DNA from: GH45 sp046704385
GTDB lineage: Bacteria; Bacteroidota; Bacteroidia; Bacteroidales; SZUA-534
NCBI GenBank assembly: GCA_046704385.1
Contig: JBJKSB010000014.1
Coordinates: 1-64,000, forward strand
Length of the DNA stretch: 64,000 nt
Direction: 5' to 3'
Shown in pieces: positions 53,754 through 61,670 of this stretch. A program made the position numbers and the translations under genes. Numbering within the stretch: the stretch's first letter is position 1; every line of letters starts with the position of its first letter. The notes beneath the pieces are model-generated. The model worked only from the letters and a program-made list of their open reading frames with translations, had not been told where the DNA came from and made no database searches.

Positions 53754-56153
53754 TTATTCATATCTAAGGACTTCAACCGGATTGCGCCGGGCTGCCTGTA
53801 AACTTTGCCAGCTGACAGTCACGATGACTATTGTAAAGGTTATAAAGCCTGACAGGATAAATATCCACCAGCTGAGGTTGGTTTTATAGGCAAAATTTTG
53901 TAGCCATTTATTTACTAAATAGTATGCAACAGGCGTAGCCAATACAAAGGCGATACCTACCCATTTGACAAAACCGGCATTTAGCATCTTTAATATTTCA
54001 ACCAGCGAAGCACCGTTAACTTTTCGAATACCAATCTCTTTATTACGCTGCTCAAAAGTAAATAAAACCAAACCATACAGGCCCATGGCTGCAATGCCAA
54101 TCGAGAGCAAGGTGAGCCACAGGAAAAACTTTCCGAAACGCGATTCGGACAGGTATTGTAAGTTAAATTGCTGGTTGGCAAAAACAAAATTGAAGTTGTC
54201 GTTAGGGTAATGTTTGTCCCATATTTGGTTTAATTTATCGAGTGCAATCCTACTGTTTTTGGTATTGATACGTACGGCAAAATAGCCAAACTCAGAGGGG
54301 TATTGGTTATTCCACACTATCGGGTAAATCGGTTTTTGAAGCCCTTCGTTATGAAAATCGGTAACTACCCCGATAATTTCAAGCGGACTATCCGGGTTAT
54401 TTTTACGATAAACCATTTTACCAATGGCCTGTTCAGAATTTTCAAATTTGAGATCCTTCAGGGCGGTTTCGTTAATGATGATCCGGTTTATATTTTGTTG
54501 GGGGTTTTCATCAAAATCGCGACCAGCGACCAAATGCATTTTATACGTGTCTATAAATCCTGTACCTGCATTGTTTTCAAAAAACATGACATCGGAGGTG
54601 GCTCCGGCGGCAGGGTTAGTGAATTCACGATATCCGGTTCGTGGCTCCTGGCCCGGAGTATACCTATTGAAGGTTGCCGCTGTAAAATCGGGATATTTTA
54701 ACAACTCCTGCTTAAAGCTTTCAAAATGTTCGCGTTTTTTTCCATCAGCATTAAGCGAAGCCGGGCCGGTACAAACTACTACATCGTTTAATTCAATGCC
54801 CAGGTTTTTATTTTTCATATATTGTATCTGTTTATATACAAGCAGGGTACAGGCTAAAAATGCCATGGATAAAGCCATCTGGACAATAATGAGCGAGTTT
54901 TTGCAGGTTCGTCTTCCGGTATGGAAAGGCTTCTGTAGAAAACTAATCCCCGAAAGGGAAATACTGTTGTAAATACTGGTTAACAGGATGCCCAGACCCA
55001 TGGTTACCAGGAACACAATAAACAGAATGCGTTTGGCCAGAAAGGCATCATGTATGGGTATGGAGAAAATTCGGGCAAAAGTATTTACAAAGATGAAATA
55101 TATTGCCAATGAAATTACCAGGGCTACAACATTTAGCAGGATGCTTTCAGTAAGTGCCTGAAACCATAAATGCATATTTGATGCTCCGACCAGTTTGCGT
55201 ATTTTTATGGGGAGTGATCGTGCCTGGGCGTGAGCTGCGGCAAGGTTTACATAGTTGATCCATACGATTAGGAGCAATACCACTATGATGGCTATGAGGT
55301 TGTATAATGAAGATCGGTTGGTTTGCGCCCCCATTTCACCCTCAAGACCCGAAATAAAATGCAAGTCGTTCAATGCCTGCATGGAATAGTGATAGTTCCG
55401 GTTATCCTGCTTCAGAAAATCCATATGAGGTGCAGTATAGCGGTTAATTTCATTTGTTACTTCAAGTGGTTTGGTTCCATTTTTCACCCTGATGTAGTTC
55501 CACCAGCCATTCCACTGCCAGTCGCCAAGTTCATTGATAGCTCCCATTTCGACCCATGTTTTTATCGATGCAAAATATTGAGCATTAAGGTGCGTATTGG
55601 ATGGGAGGTCTTTAAAAACTCCGGTTACTTCAATGGGCATGCCCTGGTTAATGCGCAGTATTTTTCCAACCGGATTTTTATTCCCGAAGAAAGTTTTAGC
55701 CATGGTTTCCGATATTGTCCCGGTACGTGGCTTAGAATAATCGGCAACTCCAAGTATCATTTTAATGGGAAAAACCTTTTCAAATCCTTCATCAACCCAA
55801 AGTACATCCTGGTTGGCGTAGGTAATATTCTGATAGTTGACCAGGCATTTTTCGAAATAGGCAATGCCGTTTTCTTCAATTTGCGGAATATTGTTTTTAA
55901 GTCCAAAATAGAGTGCCCTGGGAGTTTTTGCTCCTTTATAAATTTGTTGTCCGTTTTTTTCAATGCTAAGGTTTACCCGATATACGTTTTCAGAACCGGG
56001 GACATAGTTATCGTACGAAAATTCATACAGTAAATAATTCAGGATTAACAGGAAGGAAGTCATCCCGAGAACCAACCCCAGAATGTTAATGATATTAATG
56101 TTCCGGTATTTAACTAAACTTCGGATTGCTGATAAAATGACAACTTTTCGCAT
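53754..56153 (-). CDS. FtsX/MacB-type ABC permease, block 3 (3'-most)
   Basis: 799 residues, the longest copy. First membrane segment near 19-41 (NIINILGLVLGMTSFLLILNYL), then EFSYDNYVPGSENVYRV. The first-half loop LPIKIRKLVGASNMH lacks the acidic start of EIGIRK; the second-half loop KEIGIRKVNGASLVE (from 705) is canonical. Landmarks LVAGRDFD and IIGVVTDFHNEG are in the second periplasmic domain. C-terminus NLSWWIFILSG to ARRNPVEVLRYE, the only copy with VLRYE. It is the distal gene of the minus-strand block, separated from the next by 533 bp of repeats, so it may have its own promoter. Confidence 0.9.
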   Translation of the reverse strand: MRKVVILSAIRSLVKYRNINIINILGLVLGMTSFLLILNYLLYEFSYDNYVPGSENVYRVNLSIEKNGQQIYKGAKTPRALYFGLKNNIPQIEENGIAYFEKCLVNYQNITYANQDVLWVDEGFEKVFPIKMILGVADYSKPRTGTISETMAKTFFGNKNPVGKILRINQGMPIEVTGVFKDLPSNTHLNAQYFASIKTWVEMGAINELGDWQWNGWWNYIRVKNGTKPLEVTNEINRYTAPHMDFLKQDNRNYHYSMQALNDLHFISGLEGEMGAQTNRSSLYNLIAIIVVLLLIVWINYVNLAAAHAQARSLPIKIRKLVGASNMHLWFQALTESILLNVVALVISLAIYFIFVNTFARIFSIPIHDAFLAKRILFIVFLVTMGLGILLTSIYNSISLSGISFLQKPFHTGRRTCKNSLIIVQMALSMAFLACTLLVYKQIQYMKNKNLGIELNDVVVCTGPASLNADGKKREHFESFKQELLKYPDFTAATFNRYTPGQEPRTGYREFTNPAAGATSDVMFFENNAGTGFIDTYKMHLVAGRDFDENPQQNINRIIINETALKDLKFENSEQAIGKMVYRKNNPDSPLEIIGVVTDFHNEGLQKPIYPIVWNNQYPSEFGYFAVRINTKNSRIALDKLNQIWDKHYPNDNFNFVFANQQFNLQYLSESRFGKFFLWLTLLSIGIAAMGLYGLVLFTFEQRNKEIGIRKVNGASLVEILKMLNAGFVKWVGIAFVLATPVAYYLVNKWLQNFAYKTNLSWWIFILSGFITFTIVIVTVSWQSLQAARRNPVEVLRYE

Positions 56154-56686
56154 GTTCGATCTTATGTAATTGCTTAGAAATTGAAATATAATGATAATAA
56201 ATTAATTTTTTGGGGAAAGGTGGAATGATGGGAAAATGGAAAGGTGGAATTACCCCTAAATGCCACCTAATCCTTATACATATCTCTAATATTAGGCTAC
56301 CTGCGATTAGCCAAAATTTCAAACTACTATACCGGATAATCGGGATGTTAATGTTTCTCTAAAATTCAATTGTTTGACTCCTCCGGAGTCATATATTTAT
56401 AGAAATTTCGATTTCCATAAACTTGCGATCGCAGCCGGGATCGAATACAAGAAGGGGTTACAAATAAAATTGAATAAAAAATGTATATAAAGAGTAGTAA
56501 ATGCTCGGGGAGAAAATTTCTATGAAGCCATGAATGCCTCAGTTTCATATTAATTGAAGCCAGCCCCTCTCTTTGCAAAGAGAGGCAGGGGAGAGATAAA
56601 AAAATTAATCCATTGAGTATATGTAAAAATGAATAGGTTTTTTACTTATAACTTTTATAGTTAAATTATTTTGTTTTGAGATAGAA
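56154..56686. repeat. Repeat-rich gap between permeases
   Basis: 533 bp, no gene. Elements in order: a GACTCC-TCC-GGAGTC hairpin (56376-56390); the flanking inverted repeat ATAGAAATTT (56399-56408) / AAATTTCTAT (56514-56523) enclosing a GCGATCGC palindrome and CGGGATCG; and a 20-bp perfect palindrome CCTCTCTTTGCAAAGAGAGG (56566-56585) between CC and CAGGGG. The pattern matches REP/MITE-like intergenic elements of this phylum and may also terminate or attenuate transcription between the permeases. Confidence 0.55.
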
Positions 56687-59068
56687 TTACTCATACCTCA
56701 ATGCTTCTACCGGATTCCGCCTTGCAGCTTTAAGGGTTTGCCAGCTTACGGTAAGTATGGCAATAAATATAGCCAGGATACCAGCTGTCAGGAAGGCCCA
56801 CCAGGTAATTCGAGTGTGATAGGCAAAGGTATTCAGCCATTTTGATATCAGCCAGTAGGCGAGGGGACATGAAATAACATAGGCTATGATTACCCAAATA
56901 GCGAAATCGATATTCAACATTTGAACTACTTCGATAATGCGGGCACCATTTACTTTACGTACACCAATTTCTTTAATGCGTTGTTCAATCATAAAAGTGG
57001 ATAGCCCTACGAGACCCAGGCAGGCTATTAAAATAGCCAGAATCGAAAATATAAGGAACAATTGACTGGTTTGCTGTTCATTATGGTAAAGCTTATCATA
57101 ATCTTCATCCAAAAAAGTATAATTCATGGCGCTTCCGTCGGTATTTTGATTCCAGAATTTCTCAACTCCTTTTATAATTCCGGCTACATCTTTGTTATCA
57201 GTTTTAATTAAAATATAATTGGGGTTTAAGCCTGACACTCCACGAAGATACAACAAGGCCATAGGCCTTATTTTTTGACGCATCGATTCGTAATGATAAT
57301 CTTCAACTACACCAATAACACGATACTGGTTATCAATACGTTTACCCAACGGGCCATCGGGCCAGTTGAACAGGTTAGCTGCGGCTTCATTTAATATAAT
57401 CCCTTGTGCATCACTGGCAATGCTGTCGGAAAAAAAGCGTCCTTTGGTCATATGCAGGTTCAGAACATCCAGAAAATTGCAGTCGCAACCGCAAACATTC
57501 AGGGTAAAAATATGATCAATTCCTTCAGCATTCATTCCCCAGTTGTTATGATCCCGTCCGGGGATGGTATGAGCAAGGCTTACTTGTTTTACATTGGGTA
57601 TTTTCGAAATCTCCTCACGGATAATTTTGTCGCTGGTATTTAACAAATAGCGGTTTTCTATAATCAAAACATTTTCTTTATTAAAGCCCAATCTGTCATT
57701 TTTAATGAAGGTTAGTTGTTTGTTAATAAGTATAGTAGCTGCAATTAAAATTACAGATATGGAAAATTGCAGAATTACAAGCGCGTTTCGAAATACGGCA
57801 CTTTTAGCACCGCTGGAGTTTCTCCCTTTCAGTATCGAAACCGGTTTTAGTCTCGATAGAATGAATGCCGGGTAACTACCGGCAAAAAGGCCAATGAAGA
57901 TGGCAATGCCTAACAGTCCCGGAAAAAGATATGGATTGTTGAATAGGGGAAAACTTAAATCGCGATCGAGTACATGACCAAATAAGGGTAATAGGATTTG
58001 CACCAGCACCAGCGCGAATAGCAGCGAAATAACGCTAAACATTACCGATTCGGTTAAAAATTGTATAACCAGGAATCGCTTACTGGATCCTACTACTTTT
58101 TTAATTCCAATTTCATTGGCCCGGTTCGATGCCCTGGCTGTGGTCAGGTTCATGTAATTTACGCAGGCAATAAGCAGAATAAAAATTCCGATAAGGATAA
58201 AAATCTGAACATATTTTTTATTTCCGTTGGGCTGCAGTTCACCTGATAAATCAGAATTTAAGTGAATATCGGTTAAAGGTTGCAGGTAAAAATGCCAGTA
58301 ATTGTCACCCTGGGTAAAGTTGCGGTAGGTATCGGTTTCACCCGTATACTTTTCCAGTATTCCCGGAAATTTAGCTTCTGTTTTTTTATAATCAAAACCT
58401 TTGGCCAAACGTATATAGGTTCTGAAACTGTTATTATACCAACGATCATTCTGGGAAAAATCTCTAAAAGTAACCAGTGATATCACATAATGGAACGTAA
58501 AATGTGAATTTTTGGGAATATCCTTAATGACCCCGGTTACTTTAAACGCTAGGTTGTCATCATGGATAATGGTTTTCCCCATAGGGTCCTCGTTGCCAAA
58601 TATTTTTTTTGCAAAACTCTCGGTGATTACCATGGTATTTGGTTCGGTCAGTGATTTTTGCGGATTGCCTTCAACAAAAGGGAATGTAAATATATCAAAT
58701 AGCGTTGAATCGGCCATGATATCGTTCGATTCAAAAAATACCTTATCGCCATATTTAAGTTTTGCACCATATGTCGTAATTCTCACCACCGATTCCACCT
58801 CGCTGCATTCGGCATACAGGGCACGGGGCAGGGGTGCACAGCTATACGTTTGGTCAATTACAGTTTCGCCCAGAATTCCACTGATGGCCACACGATAAAT
58901 ACGGTTGGCATCCTTATTAAACTTATCGAAACTATATTCGTAGTTCACAAATATAAATACCATAATACTGCACGCAAAACCAATGGTGAGGCCAAAAATT
59001 TTAATTCCTGAAACTACCGGGCTTTTAAACAGGTTACGGATGATGGTTTTAAGATGGATTTTAAACAT
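56687..59068 (-). CDS. FtsX/MacB-type ABC permease, block 3
   Basis: 793 residues. First membrane segment near 20-42 (SGIKIFGLTIGFACSIMVFIFV), then EYSFDKFNKDANRIYRV. Loops: NEIGIKKVVGSSKRF (first half) and KEIGVRKVNGARIIE (second half, from 699). The second periplasmic domain is marked by MTKGRFFS and VIGVVEDYHYES and has a short Cys pair (NVCGCDCNFLD) not seen in other copies. C-terminus RITWWAFLTAG to ARRNPVEALRYE. It lies 231 bp after its upstream neighbour. Confidence 0.9.
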   Translation of the reverse strand: MFKIHLKTIIRNLFKSPVVSGIKIFGLTIGFACSIMVFIFVNYEYSFDKFNKDANRIYRVAISGILGETVIDQTYSCAPLPRALYAECSEVESVVRITTYGAKLKYGDKVFFESNDIMADSTLFDIFTFPFVEGNPQKSLTEPNTMVITESFAKKIFGNEDPMGKTIIHDDNLAFKVTGVIKDIPKNSHFTFHYVISLVTFRDFSQNDRWYNNSFRTYIRLAKGFDYKKTEAKFPGILEKYTGETDTYRNFTQGDNYWHFYLQPLTDIHLNSDLSGELQPNGNKKYVQIFILIGIFILLIACVNYMNLTTARASNRANEIGIKKVVGSSKRFLVIQFLTESVMFSVISLLFALVLVQILLPLFGHVLDRDLSFPLFNNPYLFPGLLGIAIFIGLFAGSYPAFILSRLKPVSILKGRNSSGAKSAVFRNALVILQFSISVILIAATILINKQLTFIKNDRLGFNKENVLIIENRYLLNTSDKIIREEISKIPNVKQVSLAHTIPGRDHNNWGMNAEGIDHIFTLNVCGCDCNFLDVLNLHMTKGRFFSDSIASDAQGIILNEAAANLFNWPDGPLGKRIDNQYRVIGVVEDYHYESMRQKIRPMALLYLRGVSGLNPNYILIKTDNKDVAGIIKGVEKFWNQNTDGSAMNYTFLDEDYDKLYHNEQQTSQLFLIFSILAILIACLGLVGLSTFMIEQRIKEIGVRKVNGARIIEVVQMLNIDFAIWVIIAYVISCPLAYWLISKWLNTFAYHTRITWWAFLTAGILAIFIAILTVSWQTLKAARRNPVEALRYE

Positions 59069-59104
59069 GAGAATATATTTTAGGTATTATTTATATCTGA
59101 TTTA

Positions 59105-59198
59105 TATGCCCCTATATCCTTTGAAGGGATTTGGAGTGATGCTAAAGATAATCATCCTGTAATGTATCCCTCCCAGCCTCCCTTTTTGAAAAGGGAGG
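59105..59198. repeat. Hairpin repeats between block 3 permeases
   Basis: CCTCCCTTTT (59177-59186) / AAAAGGGAGG (59189-59198) is a perfect 10-bp stem with a 2-nt loop. Before it, about 59108-59137 reads CCCCTATATCCTTTGAAGGGATTTGGAG, a degenerate relative of the CCCCTCAAGGGGATTTAGGGG element at 6018. A terminator or attenuator role is possible. Confidence 0.5.
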
Positions 59199-59299
59199 AG
59201 CAAGACAGTACATGATTTTAACTGTTTAAATTTCATAATATTGATAAGTATTACATGTTACTTAATTTGTGGTGTGTTAATACTTTTTTTTTGGTTTAA

Positions 59300-61633
59300 T
59301 TATTCATATCTGAGTGCTTCCACCGGGTTGCGGCGGGCGGCCCGCAGGCTTTGCCAGCTTACTGTTATTAAAGCAATAAATAGCGTAATTACGCCCGACA
59401 AAACAAATACCCACCAGCTTAGCCTGGTCCTGTAGGCAAAACTCTCAAGCCATTTATTTGACATATACCATGCAATGGGAGTTGCCAGGCAAAATGCAAT
59501 TATTACCCATTTTACAAAATCTTTGTTAAGCAACGCAAGGATTTCAGAGGTTCTTGCTCCATTTACTTTCCGAATCCCTATTTCTTTTACACGAGTAAAA
59601 CTGATTATAAAAATCTGTCCTAAAATTCCCATACACGTTAGTGTTAAAGCTATAATGGAAAAAAAGGTCAATGACTTTGCCAGCCGTTCTTCTTTAGAAT
59701 ACATAGCTTGAAACTGTGAACCATAAAAGGTAAATTCCATAGGATCATTGGGTACAATGGTTTGCCAAACATTTTTAAGATCTTTGATCTGCTGTTGAGA
59801 ATTACCTGGTACCAGGCGCAAGGATAATGTACTTAATATACGATTGGGGCCATACAAAATTGCAACCGGAGAAATGGCTGAATGAAGCGATTCAACATTA
59901 AAATTGCTTACAACACCTATCACTTTATAGCCACCTTCACGGCCATTATTAAATTTTTTATTATCGATTGAATTCCAGCCATATCTTTTAACAGCCTTTT
60001 CATTCATTAAACACACTGAACCATTATCGCCGGAATTAAAATCTCTTCCCTCAATCAGTTTAATGCCCATGGTAGAGAGGTAATTATCACCCACATATAA
60101 ACAATTAACCATAAATTCATCATCATCTAAACCGTTACCCATCATCATGGCTACTCTTCCCGGATTACCACTACTTAAGGTTGCCCCTGAAACAAAGGGT
60201 AGTTTTTTTATCTCAGTAATTAAAGCATTAGTACCTGGTAAATTGTAGGGCAGTTCTATTTTTAAAAGCTGGTTTTTTTTAAAGCCTAAATCGTAATGAT
60301 TAACGTATTGCAATTGCTTAAAAATGACAAAAACAAGTGAAATTAATGCCATGGAAGTTATTAGCTGAAAAGTCAACATAGTTTGTTTGCCATATTGTTT
60401 GTCTCCCGATTTTCGTTCACCATTTAAAAAATCGGTAATGCTAAAATTTGAAATTATATAAACAGGAGCCAGGCTATTTAATATTACGATAGCAATTATA
60501 GCGGTTGCTATCATAATAATAAATTGATTTTGATCAACATCAGCAAAAGACAATGTTCTGCCAAACAACTGATTAGTAAGAGGCAAACTACTTATTGTTA
60601 AAAAAATTGAAATTATTAAAGCAATGAATATTCCTAATGAGACCTCAAGAAATGAATTATACAGTAACTGCCATTTGCCGGCCCCATTCACCTTATTAAT
60701 GCCAATGCCTTTCAGATTTGCATATTGTCTTGATAATGTGTAATTCAGATAATTTATACTTGATAACAACAGAATGAGTATAGCTATCGACAGAAAAAGA
60801 AATACCATTCGGGCATTTCCTTTTGACTGAGAGTCAAATTCAAACGGCAGGCTGGAAAGATAAATATCGGTTAATGGCTGTAAGGCCAGATTATCAGGAC
60901 ACTTTATAAATGTCTTAAGCGAGGAATTAAGTTTTGATACCAATAATTCGGATGCTGTACTTTTTTTTAACATTATAAAGTGTTCAACAGGGTAAATACA
61001 ATACCCATCATTACATTCCTGGGACATTTGAAAGTCTTTATCTTTTATGTTTAGCATGATATCAGCTTTCATACTTGAATTTTCAGGAAAATCCTGGATA
61101 ACAGCTGTTACCACTGCAGAAAAGAAATCCTCATGAATATTTCTGCCTAAAGGATTTTTATCTCCAAATAATCTTTGAGCTACCGATTTTGAAATAACAG
61201 CTGCGTTTAGCTGAGAAAATGGTGTTTCAGAAATACTGGAAATTACTTTTACAGAAAAGATATCGAAAAAAGAATTATTGGTTGTAATAATGTGCGAAAC
61301 ACGGGTATAATTATGTGTTTCAGGGTCTTTTAATGTCATAGTATAACTAGAGGTATACTCAACCGGGCATGCCCGTTCAATCTCAAAATAATTTGCTGAT
61401 AGTGGCTCATTTAAATTATAATCAAGCGAACAATTAGTCTTATCTGCATCATATAATCGGAAAATCCGATCAGAATCGGCAAATGATTTATTTACTGAAT
61501 GTTCGGACGAATAAAAAATAGCTATCAGTAAACTTGCAGTAAATCCTATGGCAAATCCCCCGATTATTAATATTGAATATAATTTGTTCTTTAATAAATT
61601 ACGAATTGCCAATCTTACTTTAAATCGAATCAT
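59300..61633 (-). CDS. FtsX/MacB-type ABC permease, block 3
   Basis: 777 residues. First membrane segment near 17-40 (YSILIIGGFAIGFTASLLIAIFY), then SSEHSVNKSFADSDRIFRL, more altered than usual. The first-half loop is KGIGINKVNGAGKWQ, with NKVNGA where most second halves have RKVNGA. The second-half loop KEIGIRKVNGARTSE starts at residue 683. Landmarks LIEGRDFN and VIGVVSNFNVES. C-terminus RLSWWVFVLSG to ARRNPVEALRYE. The 37-bp gap to the upstream permease marks the two as one transcription unit. Confidence 0.9.
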   Translation of the reverse strand: MIRFKVRLAIRNLLKNKLYSILIIGGFAIGFTASLLIAIFYSSEHSVNKSFADSDRIFRLYDADKTNCSLDYNLNEPLSANYFEIERACPVEYTSSYTMTLKDPETHNYTRVSHIITTNNSFFDIFSVKVISSISETPFSQLNAAVISKSVAQRLFGDKNPLGRNIHEDFFSAVVTAVIQDFPENSSMKADIMLNIKDKDFQMSQECNDGYCIYPVEHFIMLKKSTASELLVSKLNSSLKTFIKCPDNLALQPLTDIYLSSLPFEFDSQSKGNARMVFLFLSIAILILLLSSINYLNYTLSRQYANLKGIGINKVNGAGKWQLLYNSFLEVSLGIFIALIISIFLTISSLPLTNQLFGRTLSFADVDQNQFIIMIATAIIAIVILNSLAPVYIISNFSITDFLNGERKSGDKQYGKQTMLTFQLITSMALISLVFVIFKQLQYVNHYDLGFKKNQLLKIELPYNLPGTNALITEIKKLPFVSGATLSSGNPGRVAMMMGNGLDDDEFMVNCLYVGDNYLSTMGIKLIEGRDFNSGDNGSVCLMNEKAVKRYGWNSIDNKKFNNGREGGYKVIGVVSNFNVESLHSAISPVAILYGPNRILSTLSLRLVPGNSQQQIKDLKNVWQTIVPNDPMEFTFYGSQFQAMYSKEERLAKSLTFFSIIALTLTCMGILGQIFIISFTRVKEIGIRKVNGARTSEILALLNKDFVKWVIIAFCLATPIAWYMSNKWLESFAYRTRLSWWVFVLSGVITLFIALITVSWQSLRAARRNPVEALRYE

Positions 61634-61670
61634 AAATCATTGCCGTTAAATGTTTTTATTTCGGTTTTAG

